Assembly (NCBI GenBank): GCA_002749535.1
Contig: MZZL01000398.1
Location: forward strand, 1-64,000
Source: Apophysomyces variabilis
Lineage: Eukaryota; Mucoromycota; Mucoromycetes; Mucorales; Mucoraceae
Length of the DNA: 64,000 nucleotides
Reading direction: 5' to 3'
Shown: piece after piece, positions 46,561 to 59,500 of the stretch
Position numbering within the stretch: the stretch's first letter is position 1
How the letters are laid out: the number at the start of each line of letters is the position of its first letter
Notes under the pieces: generated by a model
Told to the model about the DNA's origin: nothing
The model's input: the letters and a program-made list of their open reading frames with translations, nothing else
Database searches by the model: none
Made by a program: the position numbers and the translations under genes

Positions 46561-49239
46561 CTTGAAAATTATTATTGCCCTAGTCCCCGCCATCTTTATT
46601 TATTTTTGAGGGACCAATTGGAACTTAGGACAACAATAAAAACTTAACAGTCACTATCGGTCCTCAGGATCTTTATTGTTAACGGGATCAAACGACCGAA
46701 ACGAAACAAAAAAAAAGGAAAAAATAAAATAAAAATAACCTGTAATTAACCTGTAACTAAACTGTAGACAAAGCGAAAAAGAAACGAGGAAACGACGTTC
46801 TTTTATACTTTTCTTTATGTGACTGACTAAAGGGACGGACTTTCGATTATCTCCACTCTTTCCCCATCTCTCCATGTAATCCATTGTTGCTCCCGTAGTC
46901 CTCTTACTTATATCGCTATTCCTTTCTCTCCTCATTTTTTGCCCTTCAGAGCCCAAGGGATTTTTTAGTTCTTTCTTCTCTTTAGTTTTTTTACTTCTTT
47001 TTTCGATCTAGCTAGGCGCAAGTGCTCATTGGTATTCTAATAAAATCAATTTTCAACTGAACGATTTGTTGCATTAGCAGGGCCGATAGGGTCTGTAGCA
47101 AGAAGTACTGTTAACGTTATATGAAAACATCAATAAACAAATTGGAAAAATAATCTAGTATATTACGGAGGTAACTGCTTTTGATTTTGAACAGAATCTG
47201 TACGGAATCAAACCACATGGAAAGTGAATGAGGTACTTGCATTTATGCGGCCGCGATGGACGAATGGTCCACTTCAAGTAAAAACAGATCAGACACAGAT
47301 TAGCATAGATCCAGGTTGCATCTCTAGCTTGTACGGTATAGTACTTCCTTTTTACTAAAGAAGAAAAAAAGAAGCAACACAAATGAATCTATTTTATGCA
47401 TTGTGGTTCGGATCGGATCTTCATCTAATGAAAGTTGAATGTTAGACGTTTTATAGAAGTAATTCTTAGCATCATTTGCATGAACATGAAACAGAAACAG
47501 AGAAGCAATAGAGTTCATCACTTTTGTTCCTGGTAAGCATGCATAAACGCGTCGGTTTATGCATAGTGAAACTTAAAACCATAGGCACCAGTAACGCGGC
47601 AACCGTATACAATACGTAGCACTGCCCATCGACTTTTATAGCCTTTCTTTCTCCCTTTTTGCAGACAATAAAAAAGCTACTTTTTTCTTGCTATTCTGTA
47701 CATTTTGACTTGAAATCAGACACAGCGTTGGTTAATTGCGAAATAGCAACAAGTCGCATTTCTGTCATTTCAAGCGCTTTGTTTGCCGTCATTAGCTCCA
47801 CAAACCGCATTTGCACGCGAGAAGCATAACATGCCGTTTCATTCCACGCTTACAGAAGACTTCTATTTGCAAAACCTGTTTTATTCTACTTTACAAACCC
47901 TCTTTTTCTCTTCTTTTAGTCATTGCACCTATGTCGTACCAAGGAGGGCTGCATAAACCTCGCGCGCGCTGTTATTACAGCGAGTCAATTATATACCAGC
48001 ATAACATTGATTCAGTAGAAGTAAGCAAACCGGATGCCGTTTACATCTTTAATCCAGTAAACGCCTCTGTTATAAAGGATAAATACATCACTGTTGTCTG
48101 TCATCATACTGCAGATAAAAATAAATAAAAAATCAATATGACTAAAACAGTGATTAAAATGCATCATCTTGACTTGAATTAGCACTTCATTTCCGTTTCA
48201 TTTAGCCATCACGCAATATCATAAACAAAGTACAAATTCAACACTGCATTGCTCTTAAATGTATACTCAAGAAAAAAAGAAGTAGTGCTCAAATACAAGA
48301 GTTAGAACTCGTGTACTATCCTGTAATCGCAGCTGTTTATGCTGGTTCCGCTTTGCAAATGGGGGAATCGCCATCACGGATGACCGTACGCATTGAAGCC
48401 CTAGATTAGGAAATACGCGGTTCCTGTGTGACGAACTCGTTGTGTTATACTATTGTAGGAAACGGTATTGTTTTCTAGGAAGCAGATCATGAATGCAAGT
48501 ATATTCTCGTTTTTGCAGTTATAAGTAACTGTATTTTGGGTAGGCATGAAACCAAGAACAACTTGATATTGGCAAGTTACAAACAGATTCCAGTAAGCTG
48601 CTTGCGAGGATTACCAAGAGAGAATCACAGCCAACATCTCAAGGCTAAACTATCTTAGCTATCAGGCTTTTGTACGCCTGAGACTTTACCTCCCGAAAAA
48701 CAGCAAGACCTGCTTACTATGTAATGCAAAGCGTACCGCCACACAAGTCCGAATCAATCGCTGCCTGATATACGTATTTAGAAGAAGGTTAGTTAATCAC
48801 TTTTTTCTTTGAAAGTGGAAGCCCACTGGCCACTACATTAAGATGGCTGTTTGACTATAAAAATTCATAAGGAGGAGCAGTTCATATATTGTAAGGCTTT
48901 CTGCATCGGGGATTGATGTTTGTTGTTTTTTATGGGGCTGCATGGATCTTGATAACCAACTTCCAACGGCTTTTGGTCAGACGACTGTCCGACTAAACAC
49001 ACATTAATGAGGATTAGGACTGCTGCCAATCCAGGGACTGAATCTTGGTGTTTGCAGGAATCATAAGGTGTTTTCTGTATCCTATTGCTTCTAAAGGCGG
49101 GTATCAACATCTGCTTTTTTAGTTCGGGCAATTGTGTCCTTTGGCAGTAGTTTGGTTATTCATGCTAGTTTAGGCTAGTTCTGCTTCCTTCTCAATTTAT
49201 ATGAAAACATCGGTTGACAGAAACCAACAAGGTATGATA
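46561..49239. other. Gene-poor interval, about 2.7 kb
   Basis: No recognised gene. An A-rich block is at about 46700-46740. A possible small ORF is listed separately at 47933. An 88-codon minus-strand frame is open at 48865-49131 without recognisable motifs. Confidence 0.4.
47933..48128 (+). CDS. Possible small protein, unrecognised
   Basis: An ATG at 47933, 12 bp after an acceptor-like TCTTTTAG, opens a frame of about 64 residues (MSYQGGLHKPRARCYYSESI, IYQHNIDSVEVSKPDAVYIF, ending TADKNK). The composition is protein-like, but nothing else supports it and no family is recognised. Confidence 0.22.
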
Positions 49240-49689
49240 CGATAAGCTGTAATAACCAGTAAGGAAACCAGTGCTCGTACTATTCGTACACTTGTTGCAA
49301 TTGTTCGTATGTTGATCAAATCCCTCGTGATCAAACGTACTATAGATGCAAAAGACGTCGCGGACACTGTTCATACGGCTAACAACAATGACGATAACCG
49401 AGCAACATGTGGCTGCCAAAGTTGCCAACTTCCTGAAACCATATGCACCGCGCAGAAATGAACCTGATAAACCTACAGTAAAGCATATACTTACCATATT
49501 GCCTATTGCGGCATTATCGAACATAGTTAGTATTATCTTGGGCGTGCAAGACCGTGTCAACAGGCTGACGATCGAAACAAGTAAAAAATGGGCTTTGCCA
49601 GTGAAAGCAGACAGCATCTTCAAGACCATGATTGATGCGTTTAATATACCTACAGACAGACAAGAGGGAATTCGTCGGTAGTGGGCTTC

Positions 49690-51228
49690 AGGTAAGGACT
49701 GGAAAAGGAAGCGTTTTTCCAGATGGACAAAATCCACAGCATGGTGAATCGGCGTAATTTATTTTTCCGTTAGAGACTCGTCTTTGTGAAAGAGTGGACT
49801 GTACGAGTCGTGGGGACTATTAACCAAAACAAAGCACATGAAGTAAGTGAATAATATAAATCAAAGGCATTGTTAACCGATACAAACAAGTTTAGGTATC
49901 TGCACTTCAAGAACGTCGAAATAATCAAACATCCGTGGAACCTAAGACAAAACTCACTCTCAGCAAAGCTCAGTTGCAGGAGACAATTGATCGCACACAA
50001 GCAAGCATACTCGGTTTGGAGCAACAATTGGAACCAATAAAAAAGGGAATAGGTGCCTTGGAGAGAGAGCGAATGAATCACAGCACATCAGCTCATGGAC
50101 GTACCAATACCACAGTATACCGAAAACTGAAAAAAGACCCCGCGTCAACGAATCCGATCTAAACAAAATACTGCCATTGTCCTACAAGAACAGCTTGAAC
50201 AAGTTCGACGGGATAGCTACGTCCTTAACAAAGCTGTGAGAGACGTAAGCAAAAAAAGGAAAGTCAAAGAGAAAAGCAGCGCTTCAACAAGTCGCGTCCG
50301 GAAACGAAAGCTCAAAAGCCAAAAGCGTAGTAGCCAAGCAACGCCATCCGCTAAAGCAAAGATCACCGAAGGGTATATGCCGCAGGTAAGTACACTTTAA
50401 TCTAAAGAGTTATGAAAGATTGATAACTGTTTTAGATGCTGTCTGTTGTGAAGCCACTTTTTGAAAAGAATTCAATCCCTCTTTGCGACGTTGATCCTGG
50501 TATCCGGACCACTAGTGTATCAACAAGTACGACATCTGCATGGGTGATACAGCGGATACGGGACTTTGCCAGCAACCCAACGATAGAGCTATAGCATGAT
50601 ATTTACAGTACCTGGAGTCTCCGAGCATCAGCTGTCAACCGTCACTCGCGCTCGAACAGACATCGTCTGCGCAGAGAACGAGCCAATAATGCTGAGGAAG
50701 AGGGAACCGAAGCTGAGAACAAAAGAATGGAACGTGAAAAGCGTACTAGAAAGGTGTTTACCCAGAAAGCATATCCCAAGTATTCTGATGTCGAACGTAT
50801 CCACTTTCTCCCAGACATGATTTCTCAAAAAGTTGTTCATTTTACGGCTATTAGCAGCCCATCAATTCTCGTATTCGAGGACATGCTCGCAGGAGACTCA
50901 AACGGTTACGTGAAGCACAGCAACGAAAAGGGCTTGGTAGTTATTGTGAACAAGTACAACACTAGTAAGACCTGCCACTGGTGTCTCAAGCCTTACAGTT
51001 ACAAAAATACCGAGGAAAGGACGGCAAGGTCAGGATGTGTAATGGAATTGTCTACTGTGTGAACCCCAACTGTGTTATAGCGTCGTCAACGGCTGTTGCA
51101 CAATGAATCAGGATAGCGATGCATCAAAGAACATTGCACTCAAAGGCGTATCAATTATTTTCTCAACTGATGCAAGTCCAATTCCGGTGTTCAGCTCTCA
51201 ATACTCAAACAATTACAATCTTGCATAA
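49690..51228 (+). pseudogene. Decayed Fanzor/TnpB-like RuvC nuclease (OMEGA-type) gene with introns
   Basis: Pieces in one orientation. 49723-49842 (LVFVKEWTVRVVGTINQNKA) has a TAG at 49771. After a 53-nt intron, 49896-50160 follows (KTKLTLSKAQLQETIDRTQA). A frame change at the A6 run 50130-50135 leads into a Lys-rich stretch to 50395. After a 40-nt intron comes 50436-51015. RuvC-I is CDVDPGIRTTSVS (Asp at 50493), RuvC-II is SILVFEDMLAGDSNGY (Glu at 50877), and the zinc ribbon is SKTCHWCLKP (Cys at 50973 and 50982). CVNPNC at 51056-51073 is in another frame. RuvC-III is CTMNQDSDASKNIALKGV (Asp at 51112), in a third frame. A TAG at 50592 also interrupts. Together this is the TnpB/Fanzor catalytic order, with RNA-guided nuclease relatives. 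Frame at 49346-49681 may be its N-terminal part, not proven. No guide-RNA locus was recognised. Confidence 0.72.
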
Positions 51229-51696
51229 CAATTTGTTGGTCAAGCAACCTTGGTTCGACTTTTGCATGGCCCGTGAACAGCAATTACCTAGTAAGTACAG
51301 GCACTACTCCGTAGAGGCGATTGAATTTTTGTAGATGCTCCGTTGTTATCCTCCATTTTTCCTTTCATATCCGAAAGCAAACGTTTAAGCAAAGTAGCAG
51401 CAACGAACTTATCGGGTGATCGTTACGTCGCGTTGAACGGGCTTTTAAGTAAGTAATGTCGTAAAGCAATGAGTTATACTATTCTGTTATTATCTTAGAT
51501 TTTAGCAAAAAATTTCGTATATGTACAGTAAAAGCGCAGCTCTAACAGTTTGTACCGTATGTTCTTTCCTCCTTTCGTTAACCTTTGGGTATTCTCTTTT
51601 GGTACTAAAGCAAAATTTATTTTGTCTCGGCGCAAAGGTACGTTTCGAGCGAACAAATTACCTTGGGGAAGTCTTTTAGCCACAGGGCATGGGATT
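51229..51696. other. Interval 3' of the Fanzor-like gene
   Basis: About 470 bp before the convergent end of the BTB gene. It is where a 3'-adjacent guide RNA or element terminus might be expected, but I see no clear hairpin or inverted repeat. A 40-codon open stretch (about 51334-51453) has no recognised features. Confidence 0.35.
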
Positions 51697-54274
51697 TCAT
51701 ACATGTCCCATAACCACAGAGAATCTCAAAGTACCCATCGAACAATTGGGTTGTCCATTGGTACTTAACGTAGGGGTCGCCGTCTTCAACGCTCCGGATA
51801 GTTTCGCTTCATTCGAAGTATGATGATATTGCAATGGATTTGGAGGAAGAATAGGTGAATATAAAGACGGCATTGTAGCTTGAAGTGGAGGCGGAGGCGT
51901 CGATTGTGATGTTGCTGGGTTATTATCACCATGGCTCCGGCTGTCACCTATACTTGCCTCACCTCCAATAAACTCATCTAAGCAAAGGGTTGTACTTCTC
52001 CAGCCCTAGACCGTGAAAATCAGCATGCTTTCAAGTATAAAAGACGGATATAACCCTACCCAACTTTGTAAAACGGAAAAATTATCAGGACTACTCTGGA
52101 AAAGGGTTAATGTATGTTTTGGACCGCGTGAAGGTGAAAATATTTTGAACCACGTGCGCACTACTTTGCGCCTGTCCATATAGCATGAAAATGAGGACGA
52201 TTCACTTGCAATCTTCTTGCTATCATGTTGTGATGCGCTTGGCATGGATGACGCATTATTGTCGTTTGAGCTATGATCGCTTAATCGGCTGCAAGAAGTG
52301 TAAGGTACGGACTGTCTATGTAGATATACGCCTAGTTGCAAAGTTCCCTTTCTCTGTGACCGAGTCTTTTGGATGTACATATTCCAGTTAGACCTAAATC
52401 ATAAAATAAGTCTGGTTTGGATTTTAGCTTTGTTCCTAACGTACCCTGCATAAAACACTGTTTTGGAATACACACGCACACCATGCTTTAATGATGAAAC
52501 GTCGGTGAATTCAACGCTGAACCGAAACGGTGGGTATATTGCGTATTGATGGGCATTTGATGTTGATTTATTAGACCCAGTACCATCGGTATTACACTTC
52601 GTAGCAGAAGAACATTTAGTTTGAATAGCTGTCGTTGAACTCGCCCACGATAACGCAGATTCTCCTGTATAGGTAGTTGTGTCGTTTGTTGGTATCAAAT
52701 ACAGGTTATCGTCTTTCACCGGAGAATCTATCCATGCATTGTTTTGCATGCTCTGGTCATTTATTGTATCTGCAGATGACGCCGTTAACCCCAGTTCCGT
52801 CTGACGTTCACTAGCTCTTTCTATCTTTGCACGCATCTCGATTTGTCGCCAAAGGGCATCTTTCAGGATGTGTTGAGGAACTAACTGTTCCTTTGTGAAA
52901 GGATTCTTATCACTTGCAACGCTTTCCAGTTGCTCGAAAGTCATGTGGATATAATGAATCGATCGACAAATGGTTTCTTGATAGACATCAAGCTCTTTCA
53001 GCGTAAAGGAGTATATAGAACCGGCTTCCTCGTCAATAGCATCTGTGTCTCTAGATTTTTCTTCGTCGGAGAGAGACGAAGAATCTATACTTAGTGTTGA
53101 TGGTGCAAAGCTTGATCGCTTTTGTAGATCATCTGCAGTATCGGTAGAAACTGAACGAGCTATTTCCACTTGTTCGTCCGAGCCGGTAACAATTGTTGCG
53201 CATTCAGAGAGCGAGCTGACTTCATCTTTCTGATCTTTGTTTTTGATCTTTTCTTGCCGATCCTCTTGTGCTTCATCTCTAGAACAAAGTTCATAATAAA
53301 ATTTGAGCATTTGAAACGCAAACTGGTACCGTTCGTATTCACTGCAAATTCAGGTGATCATTAAGTGTAACAAGTCCTTCTGGTCGCTAACTTTACCTTG
53401 GCACCCAAAATGCGTCGCTTTCGATTAACTTTTTCAACCATCGCACAGGTACGGCAGCAAGTCGTTTGCGATCCATGGTGTAAGCTTCTCGGCAGAGATA
53501 GGTGAAGATAGCGTCACAGATACGTTCGCTGCCGTAAACAAGATTTTCATCGGCGAAAGTTAGATAATCTATAAAGTTATGTTCGTCTAGAGTCCGCAGG
53601 ATATATTCAACGCAAAGATCGGACATATATTGTAATTGGAAAAAGGAGCAGGTTGCCAGAATTTGTCGGACATTTTCTTGAGTGATATCTGGGTCAAAAA
53701 GCGTACCATATAGCCGAGCTAAGACAAAATGAAAAGACTCTGCTGTGATATACTGGCTCTTTTCGAAGTTTAAAACGATATTATCTGATGAGGTCTCACG
53801 GAAGCCGCCATGAAGCAGCAAACGGAAATACGGATTCTGATCCAGAATAAGCCGATGAAGATGGTAGGTTTTTCCCCATGCAGGCACATGGACAACAACA
53901 TCACTACCAATACCATCCATCAAGCCTCGCGTTAGGATATGGCGGCACAGGGTTAGGGAGTGCAGCCGCCAATCGTACTTAGAATGGTTTGGCAGGGTGG
54001 AGTCTTCGACCTGTTTAAGGAGCGAAGGAAGATTACCAGCGGCGTCGATGGTTAAATCATTCCTTCTGATGTTGTCGCCCGTCTTTGGCAGGCAGGAATG
54101 ATTACGGTCGCCTGGTGAATTGCTGCTTCCCTCCGCACGAGATGTTATATCCCTTCGGTGTGGAGAAGCTTCATTAGACCGAAAAAGGTTAGGGATGGTT
54201 GGTTCATGCATGCTCTCAGTGGTGTTATTGAGTCTACTGGAAGTTGTTCGCAATACGTCGTTAGTATGAGGCAT
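51697..54274 (-). CDS. BTB/POZ domain protein (germ cell-less-like)
   Basis: The start MPHTNDVLRTTSSRLNNTTE is at 54274. After a ~90-residue Ser-rich lead, the BTB domain reads GIGSDVVVHVPAWGKTYHLH, RLILDQNPYFRLLLHGGFRE, ITAESFHFVLARLYGTLF, ATCSFFQLQYMSDLCVEYIL, then a BACK-like stretch (NFIDYLTFADENLVYGSERI, VRWLKKLIESDAFWVPR). Later exons have YERYQFAFQMLKFYYELCS, an acidic Ser-rich segment, FRFSVEFTDVSSLKHGVRVY and SNWNMYIQKTRSQRKGTLQL, and the protein ends MGTLRFSVVMGHV. The BTB sequence resembles the germ cell-less/GMCL group, which includes Cul3 adaptors; Cul3 partnership is inference. The last exon was fixed by joining at a TAG acceptor near 52006. It is transcribed toward the Fanzor remnant. 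Confidence 0.8.
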
Positions 54275-54853
54275 GACCAGTAAGATTAGAAAGCAAAAAG
54301 GATGTAAAACCGAATCCCTTAAATATGTTGGTGTGTTAGCTACCACGTGAGCAACGTCATTTTCCTTTGCAGTTATTTTATGTTGTCTTTTTGGGAAAGA
54401 AGATCAAGGTTCCAATGTCTTATTTTTTTAGTTGGCAGCTGAACGAATGCGTGTACTTGCTGTCTTTCATTTGGATCGGGTTTGGTGTCACACTTACTTT
54501 AGCGCAACCTGCTGTTATCCTGCTTCTTTCGTTTCAACATATTCAGCGTATGTTGATGCAAAGGTGCGTCTGCGAACAATGAGATAATTAGGGTTGTGTA
54601 ACTTCATAAGCATGGCCTTTGATTTTTTTCTGTTTTTTTTGTTGTGTTTCCAGTGCTCACATGCTATGTCTACTGAGAATGAAATAATAGCTCAGTCTGG
54701 GGTTCACATTTACAATTTTATGTACTGTATGCAATCGATCTAAGATCGTAAATATAAACAAACCAAGCAAAATATTTTGCTTAGTTAATCTCCTCTGTTT
54801 CGACCATCGGAGGACTAATGGAACAATGAATTAGTCAACGTTTCCTTGTTCTT
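54275..54853. other. Intergenic between BTB and phosphatase genes
   Basis: About 580 bp, containing the BTB promoter and phosphatase 3' flank. A 71-codon hydrophobic plus-strand frame at 54367-54582 is judged a chance frame. Confidence 0.45.
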
Positions 54854-56230
54854 TCATGGCTTCTCCATATCGTACCTTGGTCGTCGCCCTGTCGTCTTGT
54901 TAAGTTCCAATATTTGGGCCGATGGGTGATCGAGTGGTGTGAGTAATTCGAAACTGCATAGGAGATCCTCATTGATACTCATGATCGCACCAAAATTATC
55001 GAATTCACCACAATAATTAGGTGCAGAAAACACAGTAACCAAAGTCCGGTCATTAAAGAACTCATATCCGTCTTCAACCACCGTATGTGCGCGACATACC
55101 AGATCCAAGTCAAATTTTGCCAAGAATTCGTTGACGATCTTCTTTCCAAAGCAATAGGAGACCCCTCGTTCACTGTCTTCCCATTCGTACGCAGTATCAG
55201 AAGGATCAGCCCAGAGTAGATCATTTAGAAGTCCATACTCAGGAACATCTGTGGGTCGCATAATATTCCGAATGTCATCCATTGAGCTTAACGAAGGACT
55301 TAATCCGCCATGGACACAGAAGATTTTTCCTGCCACCATTGCCGCAATAGGTAATGAATTGAAGGCATTGATGAACGTCTTCCAAATCTTTACGTTAGTC
55401 CGACGCTTGCATTCATCATAAAAACCGTATACTAATCTGATCAGTCAACATAACATAATCTTTGTAGGACAGATCTACCTCGTGTTACATTAGCACATTC
55501 ATGATTTCCCCGCAGCAAGAAGAAGTTTTCGGGATATTTAATTTTGTAGCAAAATAGCAATAGAATAGTTTCTAAGCTTTGTTTGCCACGATCCACATAG
55601 TCGCCTAGTAGTAAATAGTTTGAATCTGGAGGAAATCCGCCCTAAAGTTGCTGCGTTGTTAAGGTACGTGATGGGCTTATTTATTTCCTCCAACATACCA
55701 TTTCAAATAACCGAATCAAATCGTGGTATTGACCATGGATATCACCCATAATTTTTACCGGCACATTGAGTTCTAACAAAGTCTGGGATCTTTGTGTGAA
55801 GCGTTATTAAAGCATTGTGGCTTACAGGTTGATTCATAAAGATTTCTTGAGCGGCTCGACAAACCGCAACAATTTCCGAATTTCGGAAACAAATGGATTT
55901 TGAGACTTTCGTACTGGATGCAACTTCAAGAAGACGGGAGATGCATTCGTCTATATCTAATGTTTTCCCAATCGAGCGCATGGACGTATCTGTGAGCTGG
56001 TTTTGAGAGGTGCATGTAAGTTGATTCTGGTCTTGTATATATTGCTTATTATTCAATTCGGTTTGAGAAATATTTCGTTGAGGGTTTGGTGGGATAGTGG
56101 AAGGGATGTTGGAATTGACCAGTATTGAATTAGCCGAAGTAACTGTTGCGATGGACATGTCATTGTCAGCAATGTCAGTCCGAATGACGCTAGGCCTGTT
56201 CTTGTGCTTTTTAGAACTTAAATTTCCCAT
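54854..56230 (-). CDS. PP1-related Ser/Thr phosphatase, PPZ type
   Basis: The start [19 protein letters not shown] is at 56230. Gly2 and the Ser/Lys context form an N-myristoylation site, as in Ppz1/Ppz2. A ~75-residue Asn/Ser-rich extension precedes the catalytic domain: [108 protein letters not shown] and [20 protein letters not shown]. All PPP metal/catalytic motifs (GDxHG, GDxVDRG, GNHE, HGG) are present. PPZ phosphatases govern potassium/salt homeostasis and wall integrity in fungi. The extension is much shorter than in budding yeast Ppz1 (about 350 residues). A plain PP1 is the alternative, but the myristoyl lead argues for PPZ. Confidence 0.88.
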
Positions 56231-56556
56231 GACATATAAGGGCAAAAGAAGGGGAACGTGGCAGTGGTAAAGAAAAAGAACGCTGAAGAAACAAAACTCG
56301 TTTAATGTCAGTTATCACTAAACGACATGGTGCATGAATTTGTGACACACCAAGGTTGCGGAGTGTACTAGACATGTTTCATTTATCAGAAATAGAGTCA
56401 AAATAACCGCCAGAATATTATCAAGAGCTTATGGTATATATTTGACTTGCGTACCTTCAGATCGAATAGAAATCATATTGAATTACAATCCTACATATTT
56501 ATTCAATAAGCAATGAAGCGTTTGGGCATCGTGGCAAGGGTATATATTTCAAAGAT
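56231..56556. other. Phosphatase promoter / kinase 3' flank
   Basis: About 325 bp; nothing else seen. Confidence 0.45.
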
Positions 56557-59500
56557 CTATGCTTTCCCATTCTTCCCAATATGGCTAGCACGAAGCTGCT
56601 CTAATTCGCGTCGTAACGCCTCATTTTCTCGTTGCAATGATGCATTTTCTCGTAGAGATAACTGTACTAAATGCTCGAGATAATCCTGTTTTACTAGGTT
56701 AGACACTACCCCGTTAAAAAGTTACTTGGCTCACCATAGTTGACAGTAACTCTCCTGACACTGTACCCGGTTGAACTGCTTTAGCACTAATAGAAATGGA
56801 TCAGTTTTGCATAAATACTCCATCTCTATGTATGGGAAGCGCTTTAATACCTCGCGTCAGGTGCATCAACTGAAAGTACAGATGGTGTTACTGTCGAATG
56901 AATGTTCAGCGGGATCCGTTCGAAAGATGGCCTTTGTTTAACAGTAATATTGAAACCAAAAGAAGAACACATTTCTTGCAATATTTGCTGCTGAGCCTCA
57001 TTATGACGAACAAGCTCTTCGAATTGCGCTTGAAGTGTGGCTGGTTCCTGTATAATTTTAAGGGGTTGTCCACGGGATAATGAGGAAGAAGGTGAGGTGG
57101 TGACTGACGATAGGGCTGCATTAGGCGATTCGTACGGGTGAAGAGGAACTACAGTCAGATGGCTATCAACATTTGCCTACGGTGTTTGTTCGAAACGTAC
57201 CTTCGCCCTTATCTGCAGTGAGCCGAGAATTGAAGTCTCCTGTGCCTCCAGTAAGTTCAAACCTTCCTACTTTTCGTGGCTCGGATAAATATTGACTGTC
57301 GACATCTTTCTCTCGTAGCCCTTCACGATCTCTTTCTATCAAGTATTTTGGAGGTTTGGAATTGCTCGAACCTTCACGGGTTAATGCAGTCCCTGCTGAG
57401 GAGAGTGAATTTTCACGAGAAAGGGGAATCATATGAAGCGGTGGACTAGTCGACGCAGAAGAAACACTGCCTTGATGAGACGTATGTTGAATTTCAAACC
57501 TCGATTTTCTGTCTACTAGGTGTTCGTTCAGAGGAGGGCGCAGTTGAAGTACACTTTACCCATGTTGTCTTGACTAGGAGTTCGATACAGCAGTCTATCA
57601 GAAGAACTTGACTCTTCCGAAAGATGACCTGAGCTAAGAGTACCTTCACTATGCTGTACCTGTTTCCAGCTCTGGTTGACACTGAACCTTCCTTTCTTTA
57701 CTTCGCAGTCCTAAGTATTTCCACAGTTTGACAGGTCGATCGAAGTTAGCCTACTTACCGAGTTTTCATCTTTTGCCTCATTGTCAGGGAAAGGGTATCC
57801 AGCTGGACTAACAGATCGCGTACCAGATCCTGAGGTGGTACAAGAGTCCGCATTGTCGTGTGACATCTCTTCGATCACAAATCGAGATCTTCTTGAGTGT
57901 GTTCCTGACGGAATCACTATCTCACTTGACTGTCGGGTCCCAGTTGCATTCGATGTTATTAATCCAGAGGGTATTATTGCCGAGGGCTGTGGTGGGTTTC
58001 GAACAATGACATCTCCAAACGAAATATGACGCTTTGCCATCGGTGATTTGGTTTGGTTTGCTGAGGTAATACCTGTCTGAGATACGTCAACAGGTTGATC
58101 ACGGCTAAGATCTTCAAATGATTTGTTATTTTCTTCGATTTCCTCATGATGGTCGTCATCAAAATCCCATTCGTCGGTTTTAGTGATTGTCACATGTCTT
58201 TGTGGGACTTTTTTATGTGGACGTTGTTCCAGAGGAGGAAGACTTCCCACTATAGTCTTGACTAAATATTCTCGCTTTTTTGCCAGTTTAAAGAAAGGAT
58301 GCTGTAACAATTTCTCCGCAGATGGTCTATACAAACCATAAGCAATGGGTCACTTTTTGCTCCCACTCACCGCTTGGCAGGGTCCTTTTGCAAGCACGTG
58401 TCAATCATGTCCTTAAACGTGCGCGTGTACTTATGCTTTGTTGTTTCACGCGCCAAAGTTGGTGGATCGTTAGATAACGTCATCATGAGCACCTGAGAAC
58501 GATTATTAGCAAATGGGACTAAGAGGCTGTGGCAATAGCATACCTTTAAAGGTGGCAGTTTAGCGAACGGAGCGTGGCCGGTGGCTAATTCAATGGCTGT
58601 AATACCAAAGCTCCAAATATCCGCCTTATAATCGTAGCCGGCTTGTTCCATAACCTCAGGAGCCATCCAGCATGGCTACCGATTTGTATTAGCAGAGATA
58701 AAATATTGGTGATTGCTCCCTTACTGTTCCGACAAATGTTTTCCGTAGCCCATTAAATCCCCTTTCTCCTGTTTCCATGAGCGAGCTCGAAACTCCGAAG
58801 TCTGCTAATAAGACCGTTCCGTCCTCATCCATTAGTAAATTTCCAGCCTTCACATCTCGATGGATATGTCCATTTTTATGCAAATATGCTAATCCTTCTA
58901 ATGCCTGTTTTAAAATTGTAGCAATGCTTAACTCCTCTAATCCTTCTGAAAACCCTGTTTTCATAATATCCAAACAGGAACCTAACAGACATATGTTTAT
59001 CTTCATTCTTTTTGGCTACTGATGCCACTTACCACCTGCCAAATATGGCGTAACAATGTATAATTTAGATCCCTTAACAAATGAACCATAAACCCGGAGG
59101 ACATTTGGATGTTTCGACAATGCCATTAACGTCGTTTCACGCTGAGGGATTTGGATAAGCGATATTTATGGTTTATCATTGCGCTGAAACTTACCCTTAA
59201 CTCGTCGATCTGATTCCGTTCAAACATATCTAAGTCAATCATTTTTATTGCTACACGTTTGTTCGAAGGCTTATAAATAGCGCTATATACAACAGCAGAG
59301 GATCCGTAACCTAAACAAGGCGAAAAAAGGTACATAATTTTTGTTGGGGTTTTACAGAAAATTGTTTTACCTATGGCAGTCTGAATATCGAAATCATCAA
59401 TGTTATTAAACAGGTGGGCGTCAGGAGAAAGTTGGGGCGAGCTGACATCGTTCTGTAAGACCGGTTTAATCTTGAAGCCGTTGAGTATATCAGAACCGCT

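Noticed and set aside
49192..49737. 181-codon minus-strand frame
   Set aside because: Antisense to the region upstream of the Fanzor-like gene; no known domain and cysteine/serine-rich random composition.
51550..51768. Plus-strand 72-codon frame downstream of the Fanzor remnant
   Set aside because: Lies antisense to the well-supported terminal exon of the BTB gene.
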